64,000 nt of DNA from Ginsengibacter hankyongi (GCF_008710285.1 NZ_VYQF01000010.1:1-64000), one strand, 5' to 3'. Positions 35,064-45,164 are shown, counted from the first letter of the stretch. The notes: a model not told the origin generated them from the sequence alone. Numbers and translations: made by a program.

Positions 35064-35118
35064 CCCCCTGGTAGAATTCAGAAACTTATGTTGTATTTAC
35101 CATACTTATAATAGGGGG
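35064..35118 (+). terminator. Possible terminator after the glgB-TPR unit
   Basis: CCCCCT at 35064-35069 can pair with AGGGGG at 35113-35118, which is followed at once by TTTTTCC. The loop is long (43 nt), so termination efficiency is uncertain. It sits 118 bp after the TPR stop codon and before the next gene's leader. Confidence 0.4.
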
Positions 35119-35195
35119 TTTTTCCTGTTGACTACCCTATATATAGTTTATAACTTTAAAGATTAAAATCCGCTAACATATCAAATCCTTGATCT

Positions 35196-36365
35196 ATGAA
35201 AAAATTATACCCACACTTAATATTTGCCATCTTTTTATTTTCCACGCAAAAGATCAAGTCGCAATGTACCTGCTCAGATGGCTCAATACCTGATTCAATA
35301 TCCTATAACCAAAATTTTGACTCAATAGTTACCACCAATACTGTAATTTCTTTTCCGCAGTTTGACCCTACTATAGGAGTTTTAACCTGCTTCAGGCTTC
35401 GGGATACTGTTTCCACAGTAGTCAATTATAATTTGCAAAATAATCTTCCCGATACAACCGTATATAATTTTGAAACATTCAGGAGATCGCAATTTACGGG
35501 GCCAGGCAGCTTTTTTACTTCTGTAACTTCTGCTCCCAAAGATTTTGGGCCTTACACGCTTTCTCCTAAAGATTCGGCGGGAGATAATGTTGATATAGGC
35601 CCTGACACAGTGTTCAATAAACGGACTGATGAAAAATATGGCTCTTCAAATTCAGCATTTTATGGAACAGGAACTGTTGATTTCAATTATCTCAATACCA
35701 GTACGTTTACTATTTTAACCGGCAGCGATAATGCTATTTTTACGCTTAAAGCTTATACCCGGTTGAAGGTACAACTGGTATATTATTGGTGTCCTTTAGT
35801 TGTTTTGGAAACCCATTTGACAGGTTTTAATTTATCGCTACGGAACAATAACGTTCTTGTTCAATGGACGGTGAATGATCCGCGAACAACCGATAAATAT
35901 GAAATAGAAATTAGCACCGATGGAAAGCTGTTTAAGAATTTAGGCGAAGGCGTTTCCAATCTTTCGGGTAACCTTGCCAGTTATAGCTTTATTTTTACTC
36001 CCGACGAAAACTTCACAGGCAATTTATTCTTCAGAGTAAAGCAAACTGATTATGCAGGTAAATTTTTATACTCCCAGATTCACTCCGCTTCCATCAATAA
36101 GAATAACAACGCGGCTTATTCATTGTATCCTAATCCATCCATAAGTGGTATCAATATTCATTTTATAAAATCGACAGGAGGTTTGTTTGAGGTAGAATTA
36201 ATAAACAGTTTAGGGCAAACGACCTTTTTTAAAAAGTATTCGCTCAACCAAAGTGGTTCGATAAATATTGAATGGGCGCACAAGCCGGCCGCAGGCATTT
36301 ATTTTCTTAACGTGAGAGATTTAAAAAATAATACAGAACAGGTACAAAAATTAAAAATTCTGTAA
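35196..36365 (+). CDS. T9SS type A sorting domain-containing secreted protein
   Basis: A 389-residue protein with a signal peptide (IFAIFLFSTQKIKSQ). The central region has fibronectin-like strands (LTGFNLSLRNNNVLVQWTVN, DKYEIEISTDGKLFKNLGEG). The C-terminal about 75 residues are a type A sorting domain: YSLYPNPSISGINIHF, INSLGQTTFFKKYSLNQ and AAGIYFLNVRDLKN, with terminal KLKIL. That domain directs outer-membrane translocation by the type IX system. The role of the cargo is unknown; no catalytic motif is seen. Single gene, convergent with arginase. Confidence 0.87.
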   Translation: MKKLYPHLIFAIFLFSTQKIKSQCTCSDGSIPDSISYNQNFDSIVTTNTVISFPQFDPTIGVLTCFRLRDTVSTVVNYNLQNNLPDTTVYNFETFRRSQFTGPGSFFTSVTSAPKDFGPYTLSPKDSAGDNVDIGPDTVFNKRTDEKYGSSNSAFYGTGTVDFNYLNTSTFTILTGSDNAIFTLKAYTRLKVQLVYYWCPLVVLETHLTGFNLSLRNNNVLVQWTVNDPRTTDKYEIEISTDGKLFKNLGEGVSNLSGNLASYSFIFTPDENFTGNLFFRVKQTDYAGKFLYSQIHSASINKNNNAAYSLYPNPSISGINIHFIKSTGGLFEVELINSLGQTTFFKKYSLNQSGSINIEWAHKPAAGIYFLNVRDLKNNTEQVQKLKIL

Positions 36366-36425
36366 ACACTTTTATTCAAAAAGCAAAAGGAACAAGGCTT
36401 TCACAGCATAATGCAGGTGATAGAA

Positions 36426-37373
36426 TTAATTCATCATTAATACATTTACACTTCGTTGTAAAATATTAAAGGCTATTTCGGCCATAAGATTTTCTTTATC
36501 GAGTGTAGGATTTACTTCTGTTATTTCAAAACAACAAATCTTCCTGTTTTGCATAAATTTGCTTACCAGGTCTTCGGCTTCCCTTTCTTTAAGCCCATTG
36601 CTTACCGGTGTTCCGGTCCCTTTTGTTATAGACGAATCAAGGCAATCAACATCGAAGCTCACATAAATATCTGTGCACTCCGTTAAATATCTTAGCGCCG
36701 CTCTTACCACATTTTCCGGGCCTTTGCGCCTTAGTTCAGCAGTAGTAATAACTTTCATTCCATATTTTTCAATCAGGTGCTTTTCCTCCTTTTCATAATC
36801 CCTTAAAGAAATAAAAACAATGTCTTCAGGTAAAACCTTAGGAGCAATCTTTCCGAAATTCTTTAAATGATCCCATTGCTTTTTTGTTTTCTCGTCAGGC
36901 TCATGAACTTTGCTTTCCTCGTTATCTTCTGCAATGGATGCCGAAAGAGGCATTCCATGCAGGTTTCCGGACGGCGTGGTATAAGGTGTATGCAAGTCAG
37001 CATGTGCGTCAATCCAAATTACACCAAGACGGCTTTTAGGTTTTGCCATCTTAATGCCGGCGATGGTGCCGGCTGAATTACTATGATCTCCACTGATAAC
37101 GACCGGGAAAAAATTATTATTGATAGTATCTTTTATTGCTTTTGAAACTCTTTCAGTCATTATCAGAACTCCATTAATTCGTTTTGCATAGGGTGATTGT
37201 ATCGGCTCGAACAATAAATTATTTTCTGTTTCAATTTTTTCTGACGGAAAGTGAACAAAAAAATTACTCATAAAATCAAGGGCGGCAATTTTTATTGCAT
37301 CAATTCCAAGGCTTGCACCACGTGTGCCTGCTCCAATTTCACTGGGAACTTCTATCAGCTTTATATTTTTCAT
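36426..37373 (-). CDS. rocF: Arginase (ureohydrolase family)
   Basis: A 315-residue ureohydrolase. The two Mn2+ sites are visible: His97 (SGDHSN), Asp122-His124-Asp126 (IDAHADLHTP), and Asp241 and Asp243 (SFDVDCLDSS). TTPSGNLHGMP and GTGTPVSNGL match arginases better than agmatinases or formimidoylglutamases, so arginine to ornithine plus urea is most likely. An insertion of polar residues (about 148-165) is longer than in classical arginase. The gene is alone on the minus strand. The hut genes lie 6 kb away, so formimidoylglutamase (HutG) is an alternative worth keeping. Confidence 0.78.
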   Translation of the reverse strand: MKNIKLIEVPSEIGAGTRGASLGIDAIKIAALDFMSNFFVHFPSEKIETENNLLFEPIQSPYAKRINGVLIMTERVSKAIKDTINNNFFPVVISGDHSNSAGTIAGIKMAKPKSRLGVIWIDAHADLHTPYTTPSGNLHGMPLSASIAEDNEESKVHEPDEKTKKQWDHLKNFGKIAPKVLPEDIVFISLRDYEKEEKHLIEKYGMKVITTAELRRKGPENVVRAALRYLTECTDIYVSFDVDCLDSSITKGTGTPVSNGLKEREAEDLVSKFMQNRKICCFEITEVNPTLDKENLMAEIAFNILQRSVNVLMMN

Positions 37374-37462
37374 AACTCTATTTTTATCATGGCAATCTTG
37401 GGATATTTAATCGCAAGGTATTCGCTTATATATTTCAAACGACAATAAAAAGTTTCATGAGA

Positions 37463-37489
37463 AGGAAAAGGATAGTTGATCCTTTTCCT
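37463..37489 (-). terminator. Strong hairpin downstream of the usp gene
   Basis: AGGAAAAGGAT (37463-37473) pairs perfectly with ATCCTTTTCCT (37479-37489) around a 5-nt loop. On the minus strand it follows the universal stress protein gene (stop at 37534) by about 45 bp; a T-tract (CTTTTTATTG) comes about 12 nt after the stem. It may end usp transcription or cap its mRNA before the arginase gene. Confidence 0.6.
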
Positions 37490-37533
37490 CAAATCAATTC
37501 ATGCCTTAGCCCTTTGGATTTTTGTTCTTACTA

Positions 37534-38349
37534 CTATTGAGAAATTGCAATCGTGGGAATATGACTGTGGTAAGCAAGTTTTTTAGTATGGCTTGTTTTA
37601 AAAAGCTGGCTGATAATTCCATGTTTCTTGGGGCAAGTAATTATAGCATCAATTTCTTTGGCTTCAGCAAAATTGTTGATGCCATCCAAAAAATCATAAG
37701 CTCTTAAGAATGAAAATTCAGGATTATAACTGTTCAATTTATCTTCCATTGTTTCTTTTTCAATTTTAAATTCATCAGTAAGCTCAATGTAATGTTCACT
37801 GTCCACATTTAAAATTTTAAGTTTGGGCTTCAAAAAATCCAATACTTTTTTAAGCGAAACAAAAGGTGTTGTCCGGGCAACATCTTTAAAGTCTGACACA
37901 AAAAGTATGTTGCTAATTCTGGTAAATTTGGCATCCGGCGGAATGATCATTACAGGAGTATTGATATGTCGTATTACATTAAGTGTATTCGTGCCCATAA
38001 ATACCTGCTTAATTCTGGAACTTCCTGTAATGCCCATAATCACCATATCAATATGATTACTTAATACATATTTTTCAATATTGTCTATAAATGAACCTTC
38101 TTCTGATTCAATTCTAATTATCTGGTTATCAGAATATTTAAGTTTGTCTTTTAAAGCGTTTAATTCAGCATCAGTAACCATCTTCCGGGATCCTTCTTCT
38201 TTATCAGTTAATGTAGCAAAATTAATGCGGTTGTATACATGGTAGAGTATAATTTCAACACCAGGTATATCCAATGTAAGCGCCACAGCATATTCGGCGG
38301 CATTTTCTGATGTGACAGAAAAATCAACAGGAACTAAAAATGATTTCAT
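37534..38349 (-). CDS. Tandem universal stress protein (UspA family)
   Basis: A 271-residue protein when started at the ATG of 38347-38349 (MKSFLVPVDFSVTSENAAEY); an upstream in-frame ATG would add 12 hydrophobic or basic residues unlike the family. It contains two Usp domains, about residues 1-145 and 150-271. The first has the ATP-binding-like tail VIMGITGSSRIKQVFMGTNT with a following VMIIPPDA; the second is degenerate (IDAIITCPKKHGI). Such tandem proteins are common in Bacteroidota and act in general stress responses. No operon partner. Confidence 0.88.
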   Translation of the reverse strand: MKSFLVPVDFSVTSENAAEYAVALTLDIPGVEIILYHVYNRINFATLTDKEEGSRKMVTDAELNALKDKLKYSDNQIIRIESEEGSFIDNIEKYVLSNHIDMVIMGITGSSRIKQVFMGTNTLNVIRHINTPVMIIPPDAKFTRISNILFVSDFKDVARTTPFVSLKKVLDFLKPKLKILNVDSEHYIELTDEFKIEKETMEDKLNSYNPEFSFLRAYDFLDGINNFAEAKEIDAIITCPKKHGIISQLFKTSHTKKLAYHSHIPTIAISQ

Positions 38350-38507
38350 GAAAAATATTTTTTTGTAAATGTAAATAAAAAACATCCCGAGAGGAAATTA
38401 CTTGAAAAAGAACATCTAATCTTCAAAAAAATTGACGCTGTGAAAAATGTGTGTATAAGTATAAAACCCAATTGATAGCAACTCATATTTCTTTATAGGA
38501 GAACCAA

Positions 38508-38515
38508 TATATTTG
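38508..38515 (+). promoter_or_regulatory. Candidate Bacteroidota -7 box upstream of smc
   Basis: TATATTTG fits the TAnnTTTG consensus of the Bacteroidota primary sigma factor and lies 43 bp before the GTG start of smc. A good -33 TTTG was not found at the usual distance, so this is tentative. Confidence 0.35.
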
Positions 38516-38558
38516 CGAGCCTGCCCAAACCGTACTGAGCAGGCTTAAATAAGATACA

Positions 38559-41500
38559 GTGAGATTAAAGAGTCTTGAAATAAAAGGTTTTAAAAGCTTT
38601 GCAGATAAAACCACCCTTAACTTCGATGAAGGAATTACGGGTGTTATTGGCCCCAATGGTTGTGGCAAAAGTAATATTGTTGACAGCATACGCTGGGTTA
38701 TAGGCGAACAAAAGATCAGCCAGCTAAGGAGTGAAAACCTCGAAAGCCTCGTATTTAACGGCTCCAAAACCAGGAGTGCCAGCGGGCTTGCAGAAGTAAG
38801 CCTAACGTTTGATAATACCCGCAATTTGTTGCCTACAGAATTCAACACGGTAACCATAACCCGCAAATATTACAAGAACGGCGAAAGCGAGTACCGGCTT
38901 AATGATGTAAGCTGCCGCTTAAAAGACATTCATAACCTTTTTATGGATACCGGTGTAAGCACCGATAGCTACGCCATCATTGAGTTAGGGATGGTAGATG
39001 ATATTATAAAAGATAAAGAAAACAGCCGTCGCAGGATGCTGGAACAGGCAGCCGGAATTTCCATTTATAAAACAAGAAAACGGGAAGCCAAATTAAAACT
39101 CGATGCAACAGAGCAGGATCTTGCACGTATAGAAGATTTACTTTTTGAAATTAATAACCAGTTAAAATCGCTGGAGAGCCAGGCAAAAAAAGCGGAGAAG
39201 TATTACGAGATAAAAAAAGATTACCGCGAAATAAGTATTGAGCTAGCAAAAGCAGCGCTAGAAGGTTTTAACATTACGTATAAAGATTTAAACGAACAGC
39301 AAAAAACAGAAACCGATAAAAAGATTCAACTGGAGGCTGAAATAGCGACAGAAGAAGCTTTTGTAGAAAAAGAAAAGACCGGGTTTATAGAAAAAGAAAA
39401 ATTGCTGCAGCAGCAACAGCATGCTTTTAATGAATTGAATAACACCGTTCGCGAAAGAGAAAATGAAAAGAATCTCAGCGCTCAGCGTTTGCAATATTTA
39501 AGAGAAAGAGAAAGCAGCCTGAAAGATTTTTTAGTAAAAGCGGAAGGTCAATTGAAAGGTATTGAAGAAAGTATCGTTTTTACTAAACAGCAAATAGGAG
39601 ATGAAGAAATAAAACTTGCCGGGCAAAAGGAACAACTTGAATTACTGAAACAAAGCGCCGGTGAAAAAAGGAATGTATTTGATGAGAAAAGAACAGCGGT
39701 AGACACTTTACGCCAATCGCAAATGAGTTTGCAGCGCAATTATTTCGATGCAGAAAAAAAAGTTGCCGTTGCCGATACAACCATTAACAACCTGCAGCGG
39801 GCTATTATGCAGATCAGCGATGAGCAGAGCCAGCGAAATGAAATGCTGGAGCAGCTGGAAATAGAAAAGAAGAAAAAGGAAAGCGAGCTTGATGAGAAAA
39901 AAACGACGCTGGAACAACTGAAACAACATAATGCTTTTACCAAAGAACAAATTCTTGAAACGCAGGCGGCGCTTGAAAAATTAAGAAGTGAGCTTGCCGA
40001 AGAAAATCGCATACTCGATTCCCGGCAAAATGAACACGACCTTTTGAAAAGCCTTATCGATACAATGGAGGGCTATCCTGAAAGTGTAAAATTCTTACAT
40101 AATAATAAAGCATGGAACTATACAGCGCCTATTTTAAGCGATATCATTTATGTAAAAGAAGAATTTCGTACCGCCCTGGAAAATGTGTTGGAACCTTATC
40201 TTAATTATTATGTAGTTGAAGATATACAGGAAGGCCTGACAGCTGTTCATTTATTAGATGAAAATAAAAAAGGAAAGGCAAACTTTTTCCTTCTTGATAA
40301 ATTGAATGCATTTGAAAATGAGAGCAAACATGGAACAATTGAAGGAGCTATTCCTGCAATGTCGGTAGTAGAAGTTGATGAGAAATATAAGCATCTCGCC
40401 ACTTATCTTTTAGGAAATGTTTTTATTGCTGAAAGTGAAGAAGCCTTACAAAACAGCAACGGATTTGTTGTTCTTGAAAAAAATGGAAAATATGTAAAGG
40501 GAAAATATTCTCTCACCGGCGGAAGCGTCGGTTTGTTTGAAGGTAAGAAAATCGGGCGGGCAAAAAACCTCGAAAAGCTTGCCGAAAAAATAACTGTTCA
40601 ACAAGAAAAAGTAACGGCTTTAAAGGCCATTATTACCCAGCGTTCCAACGAGGTAATTGCCTTTAACGAGCAGTTAAAAGAAAATACCATACAACAAACA
40701 CAACAGCATATAAATGAGTTAATTAATACGTCGTTTGCCATTCAAAATAAGATGGAAAATATTGCTCACCAGCAATCATTATCTACTCAACGGTCTGAGG
40801 AACTTAACGGCCAGTTAGAGCAAAATCGTTCGGCTATAAACGAGACACGATTATTGTTGGAATCATTGGCCGGTGAGGTGGAAAAATTAGATGCCACCAT
40901 GAAGATTGCAAGTGAAGAATTTATGAATGCCGAAAATGAATTCAACTCTATCAACGGAATGTATAATGAAAATAATCTCTTGCTTGCAAGGCAGCAAAAC
41001 AAATTGAATTCGCTCCAGCAGGAACTGATATTTAAAACCAACCAGTTTAATGATCTTTCTGCGCAGAGCGAAAGAAGTAATGTCCAGTTAAAAGAGGCTA
41101 ACGAAAATATTGCAACAACTGATGAACAGCTAAAGCAGTTGGAAGAGGCGGTTATTTCATTATTAAAAAGCAAAGAAACTGAACAAAAAAAATTAAATGA
41201 AGCCGACCAGGCTTATTATAATTTGAGAAATGAACTAAATGAAAAAGAAAGCGAGTTAAGGCATAAGCAAAAAGCAAAAGAACAGACTGATCATTTATTG
41301 AATGAAATAAAAGACAAGCTCAATGAATTGAAACTGCATCTTGCCGGGATGAAAGAACGCCTGAGTGTTGAGTTTAAAGTTGACCTCGATGCAATTTTGG
41401 ATGAAGAAAGAAATACAGATACTCCGCTTGAAGAATTACAGGAAAAGAGTGATCGCATGAAAAAGAGATTGGAAAATATGGGTGAAATCAATCCAACGGC

Positions 41501-42098
41501 CATCGAAGCCTTCACTGAAATGAAAAAGCGTTATGAATTTATTGTGGAGCAAAAGAATGATTTGGTAACTGCAAAAGATTCTTTAATGCAAACGATACAG
41601 GAAGTGGAAATAACAGCTAATCGTCTGTTTCTTGAAACTTTCAACACAGTGAGAGAGAATTTTCAAAATGTTTTTAAGGCATTGTTTACGGAAGATGACA
41701 CGGCAGATATGGTTCTAGAAAACCCGGAAAACCTTGCTGACACGGGCATTGATATTGTTGCTAAACCTAAAGGAAAACGACCAACAACCATAACACAATT
41801 AAGCGGGGGAGAAAAAACTTTAACTGCCATAGCACTTTTGTTTGCTATCTATTTAATAAAGCCTGCACCTTTTTGTATTCTTGATGAAGTAGATGCACCG
41901 TTAGATGATGCCAATGTTGGAAAATTCACACAAATGATCCGGAAGTTTAGTAAAGAATCTCAATTCATTATTGTAACCCATAATAAAATGACTATGGCTT
42001 CAGTGGATGTTATTTATGGAGTAACCATGCAGGAGGCGGGTGTAAGCAGGTTGGTTCCTGTAGATTTCAGAGGATTAGATCACCAATTTGCGAATTAA
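38559..42098 (+). CDS. smc: Chromosome segregation protein SMC
   Basis: An 1179-residue SMC ATPase of normal length with GTG as start codon, fixed by the conserved N-terminus RLKSLEIKGFKSFADK. Walker A GPNGCGKS is at residues 31-38. Two long coiled coils (about 170-500 and 670-1010) flank a hinge (about 505-660, MEGYPESVKFLHNN to GGSVGLFEGKKIGR). The C-terminal head has the signature QLSGGEKTLTAIALLF and Walker B FCILDEVDAPLDD. It compacts and segregates the chromosome with ScpA and ScpB, which are not in this window. Confidence 0.97.
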   Translation: MRLKSLEIKGFKSFADKTTLNFDEGITGVIGPNGCGKSNIVDSIRWVIGEQKISQLRSENLESLVFNGSKTRSASGLAEVSLTFDNTRNLLPTEFNTVTITRKYYKNGESEYRLNDVSCRLKDIHNLFMDTGVSTDSYAIIELGMVDDIIKDKENSRRRMLEQAAGISIYKTRKREAKLKLDATEQDLARIEDLLFEINNQLKSLESQAKKAEKYYEIKKDYREISIELAKAALEGFNITYKDLNEQQKTETDKKIQLEAEIATEEAFVEKEKTGFIEKEKLLQQQQHAFNELNNTVRERENEKNLSAQRLQYLRERESSLKDFLVKAEGQLKGIEESIVFTKQQIGDEEIKLAGQKEQLELLKQSAGEKRNVFDEKRTAVDTLRQSQMSLQRNYFDAEKKVAVADTTINNLQRAIMQISDEQSQRNEMLEQLEIEKKKKESELDEKKTTLEQLKQHNAFTKEQILETQAALEKLRSELAEENRILDSRQNEHDLLKSLIDTMEGYPESVKFLHNNKAWNYTAPILSDIIYVKEEFRTALENVLEPYLNYYVVEDIQEGLTAVHLLDENKKGKANFFLLDKLNAFENESKHGTIEGAIPAMSVVEVDEKYKHLATYLLGNVFIAESEEALQNSNGFVVLEKNGKYVKGKYSLTGGSVGLFEGKKIGRAKNLEKLAEKITVQQEKVTALKAIITQRSNEVIAFNEQLKENTIQQTQQHINELINTSFAIQNKMENIAHQQSLSTQRSEELNGQLEQNRSAINETRLLLESLAGEVEKLDATMKIASEEFMNAENEFNSINGMYNENNLLLARQQNKLNSLQQELIFKTNQFNDLSAQSERSNVQLKEANENIATTDEQLKQLEEAVISLLKSKETEQKKLNEADQAYYNLRNELNEKESELRHKQKAKEQTDHLLNEIKDKLNELKLHLAGMKERLSVEFKVDLDAILDEERNTDTPLEELQEKSDRMKKRLENMGEINPTAIEAFTEMKKRYEFIVEQKNDLVTAKDSLMQTIQEVEITANRLFLETFNTVRENFQNVFKALFTEDDTADMVLENPENLADTGIDIVAKPKGKRPTTITQLSGGEKTLTAIALLFAIYLIKPAPFCILDEVDAPLDDANVGKFTQMIRKFSKESQFIIVTHNKMTMASVDVIYGVTMQEAGVSRLVPVDFRGLDHQFAN

Positions 42099-42142
42099 TT
42101 TGAGCTTTGTTTTTGATATTAACAAACTTTGTTTTTTAAAGA

Positions 42143-42352
42143 ATGTTTAGATTTATAACATATCAATTTAAAAATAATAATGCAAACTATTCTGTCTCTT
42201 ATAAAACAGATCCCCAAAATTTGCCGCCAGGAATTGAAAAAGAATTTGGAGGAGAATATAAAACGTTTCTTTTGTTTGGACGCCAAAATAAACTCAATGA
42301 TAAAGAAATTGATGATGTTTTAAAAAATCCAACTTGTCAGATTAAATATTGA
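42143..42352 (+). CDS. Hypothetical 69-residue protein
   Basis: A short plus-strand frame starting 44 bp after smc with an ATG. It reads as a compact mixed alpha/beta protein (FRFITYQFKNNNANYSVSYK, then KLNDKEIDDVLKNP) with no signal peptide. I do not recognise the family. Same strand and proximity to smc favour it being real, but it could be a chance frame. Confidence 0.5.
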   Translation: MFRFITYQFKNNNANYSVSYKTDPQNLPPGIEKEFGGEYKTFLLFGRQNKLNDKEIDDVLKNPTCQIKY

Positions 42353-42396
42353 CGATTACAGATTATATATTCTGATAATCCCATAATTCCTACTCA

Positions 42397-43389
42397 TTAC
42401 CGTTCAATCAATTTCCCAATCAACCCTTTCCCACCCGCAAAAAAAACACTCTTCCCTTTCTTGGCTTTCCTGCAAACATTAAAGCTTACTTTCGAAATCC
42501 ATTTCCACGTTTGCCCGTCATCGTTAGATATGTCAACGCCATTGATGCCGCAGGTTACCCATTGTTTCTTATCAATATATTCAACACAGCTTCTGTAACC
42601 ATTTGGAGGGGTTAAGGGAGAAGTCCAAATGTTGCCACCATCATTACTAATAATACAATTTTTATAAGTTGAATCGGGAGTATTAAAATCACCACCAACA
42701 ACTATAAATATTTTTTTATTTTTTATGGCAATGGAATTAGCGCCTGTCGTTTCTTTCCCCTGCACAATAGGTAGATCAATTATTTTATCTTTTATAAATA
42801 ATCTTGAATGTAAACCGCCGGTTACAAAGCAGGCCGCATCATTTCCAAATTTTCGTATATTGGTTCCGCTGGCTGCAAAGCAGGCTTCACCGCTGTCCGC
42901 AGCAGGATATTTATTTTCAGGAATGTTTTGCCAGCTATTGCCACCGTTAAAAGTTCTTGCAATAAAAAATTTTCCATTGATTGGATCACCTATAACAATT
43001 CCACTTTGCTCATTCCAGAATTCCATGGCATCTAAAAACATTCCTTTTTGCTTATCTTCAAACACGAGTTTCCACGTTTGGCCCCCATCAATGGTTCTCA
43101 AAATATAAGCAGGCGCATCAACGCCCATTATTACGGCGATGTTTTTATCAAAGGCTTCAATATCCCGGAAGTCCGTTTTCTCAAAATCCTTCACCTGTAT
43201 CCATTTCCATGTGTCGCCGCTGTCAATTGATTTGCCGATCATTCCATTGCTGCCGCTTACCCAAATAATTTTATCATTTACAACACTCAATCCTCTTATA
43301 GAAGTTTTAGTTCCTGTATTTACAATTTTTATTTGTTGCGCACAACTATTTGAACAAATAAGAACGAGTAAAAGAAAAATATTTTTCAT
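42397..43389 (-). CDS. Ycf48/Hcf136-like beta-propeller lipoprotein
   Basis: A 330-residue exported protein; the leader ends in SNSC with Cys16 as lipid anchor. The body consists of propeller blades marked by SIDSGDTWKWI, TIDGGQTWKLVF, TFNGGNSWQNIP, SNDGGNIWTSP and SNDDGQTWKWI, the BNR/Ycf48-like Asp-box repeat. Such propellers serve as assembly factors or sialidase-like binding proteins; catalytic sialidase residues are not evident. Annotators sometimes call these oxidoreductases without basis. Single gene, minus strand. Confidence 0.8.
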   Translation of the reverse strand: MKNIFLLLVLICSNSCAQQIKIVNTGTKTSIRGLSVVNDKIIWVSGSNGMIGKSIDSGDTWKWIQVKDFEKTDFRDIEAFDKNIAVIMGVDAPAYILRTIDGGQTWKLVFEDKQKGMFLDAMEFWNEQSGIVIGDPINGKFFIARTFNGGNSWQNIPENKYPAADSGEACFAASGTNIRKFGNDAACFVTGGLHSRLFIKDKIIDLPIVQGKETTGANSIAIKNKKIFIVVGGDFNTPDSTYKNCIISNDGGNIWTSPLTPPNGYRSCVEYIDKKQWVTCGINGVDISNDDGQTWKWISKVSFNVCRKAKKGKSVFFAGGKGLIGKLIER

Positions 43390-43548
43390 CCTGATCTTTT
43401 GATTAATATCACAAAGAACGTAAAGAAAAATGCAAAGTCTTTAAAGTTTTTCTTTTGATTTTTTATCTTGTTCATCAAGCCTTTGGGGGAGTTCCGGAAT
43501 TCATAATTCTAAATTCATAACTCTAAACTATTTCTATACATTTGATAC

Positions 43549-45042
43549 ATGAGTTATAATTATCTCCCGCTTGATAAGAGTGTTCTTACATTTCAGCAGA
43601 TAAAAAATTTTCTGAAGTACAAACAATTAGTGTCTATAACGTTCGCCGCACACGAAGTCATATTAAAATGCAGGCAATACCTCGATGAAAAATTAAATGA
43701 TTCTGATGAGCTTTTTTATGGGATTAATACAGGCTTTGGTTTTTTACAAAATGTACAAATAGATAAAGAACAATTGCGCGCTTTGCAGAGTAATTTATTG
43801 CTATCGCATGCCTGCGGAATGGGGGAGGAGGTGCCGGGTGAAATTGTAAAGCTGATGATGATGCTCAAAATAAAATCGTTGAGCTATGGATATTCAGGCA
43901 TTGGTATTGAAGTGGTGAAACGGTTAATGGAGATGCACAACAATAATGTGCTTCCTGTTATTTATACACAAGGTTCATTGGGTGCGTCGGGCGATCTTGC
44001 TCCGCTAAGTCATTTATGTGTTCCATTAATAGGCTTTGGAGAAGTAAGGTATAACGGTGAAAAAATGAAAGCTGCGGATGCTCTTGAAAAATCAGGATGG
44101 AAACCGCTAGAGCTGCAAAGTAAGGAAGGTCTTGCCCTTATAAATGGCACGCAATTTATGAGCGCTTATGGAATGAGTGCACTTATTAAATCGGAGAGTT
44201 TAATGGAATGGGCGAATGTAATTGCATCTATTTCTTTCGATGCATTTGATGGTAATAAAGATTCACTCAATGAAAAGCTGCATTCTATAAGAGACCACGA
44301 CGGGCAGGTATTTGTTGCCGCGGAAATGCGGTCCTTGCTGGAAGAAAGTGAAATCTATTCAGCGCACAAGAAACAAGTCCAGGATCCTTATTCCTTCCGT
44401 TGCATTCCGCAGGTACACGGAGCAACGAAGGATACATTTGATTTTGTATTAAAAATCTTTTTAAAAGAAATCAATTCAGTTACCGACAACCCAAATATTT
44501 TTCCAGACGATGACCTTATATTAAGTGGTGGAAATTTTCACGGGCAGCCGTTAGCGTTAGGTTTGGATTACCTCGCAATTGCAATGAGTGAATTAGCCAA
44601 TATTTCTGAACGTCGCATTTACCAGCTTTTAAGCGGGCAAAGAAATCTACCTTTATTTTTAGTAAAAAATCCCGGCCTTAATTCAGGATTAATGATTCCG
44701 CAATACACCGCTGCAGGCATTGTTAGTGAGAACAAGCAATTATGTACACCAGCTTCAGTTGATTCTATTTCATCATCTAATAATCAGGAAGATCATGTAA
44801 GTATGGGCGCTAATGCAGCCACCAAATGTTTACGCGTAATTGATAATGTAGAAAAAGTTTTGGCAATTGAATTACTAAGTGCGGTACAGGCAATGGAGTA
44901 CCGAAAGCCAATGAAATCATCACCGGTATTGGAAGAAGTGATAACGGCCTTTCGCGAAAAAGTATCTTTTAATATTGCTGACAGGTTTTTGCATGATGAT
45001 ATGATGAAGGCAGTGGAATTTATGAGAAGCTATGAATTGTAA
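43549..45042 (+). CDS. hutH: Histidine ammonia-lyase
   Basis: A 497-residue enzyme of the aromatic amino acid lyase family, normal length. The Ala146-Ser147-Gly148 triad in GASGDLAPLSH cyclises to the MIO cofactor. Other motifs are YGINTGFGFLQNV near residue 60, NGTQFMSAYG, and DNPNIFPDDDLILSGGNFHGQPLAL. It converts histidine to urocanate. It precedes hutU on the same strand; the 122-bp gap contains a dispersed repeat (45083-45110). Confidence 0.95.
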   Translation: MSYNYLPLDKSVLTFQQIKNFLKYKQLVSITFAAHEVILKCRQYLDEKLNDSDELFYGINTGFGFLQNVQIDKEQLRALQSNLLLSHACGMGEEVPGEIVKLMMMLKIKSLSYGYSGIGIEVVKRLMEMHNNNVLPVIYTQGSLGASGDLAPLSHLCVPLIGFGEVRYNGEKMKAADALEKSGWKPLELQSKEGLALINGTQFMSAYGMSALIKSESLMEWANVIASISFDAFDGNKDSLNEKLHSIRDHDGQVFVAAEMRSLLEESEIYSAHKKQVQDPYSFRCIPQVHGATKDTFDFVLKIFLKEINSVTDNPNIFPDDDLILSGGNFHGQPLALGLDYLAIAMSELANISERRIYQLLSGQRNLPLFLVKNPGLNSGLMIPQYTAAGIVSENKQLCTPASVDSISSSNNQEDHVSMGANAATKCLRVIDNVEKVLAIELLSAVQAMEYRKPMKSSPVLEEVITAFREKVSFNIADRFLHDDMMKAVEFMRSYEL

Positions 45043-45082
45043 AATCGTAACTTGAATTGATCAGTTTTACCTCATTGATATC

Positions 45083-45110
45083 TGTCATGCTGAGCTTGTC
45101 GAAGCATCGC
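45083..45110 (+). repeat. Dispersed intergenic repeat between hutH and hutU
   Basis: TGTCATGCTGAGCTTGTCGAAG (45083-45104) followed by CATCGC. It is related to 24847-24870 in the leu operon. Both copies lie between consecutive genes of one pathway and in the same orientation relative to transcription. Confidence 0.65.
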
Positions 45111-45164
45111 CAGTACGAATATCAAAACTGAAGGTTAAAATTCTAAATTGATAAATGAAATATC

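Noticed and set aside
38483-41515. Several antisense frames inside smc
   Set aside because: Serine/leucine-rich shadow frames complementary to coiled-coil coding sequence; no independent evidence.
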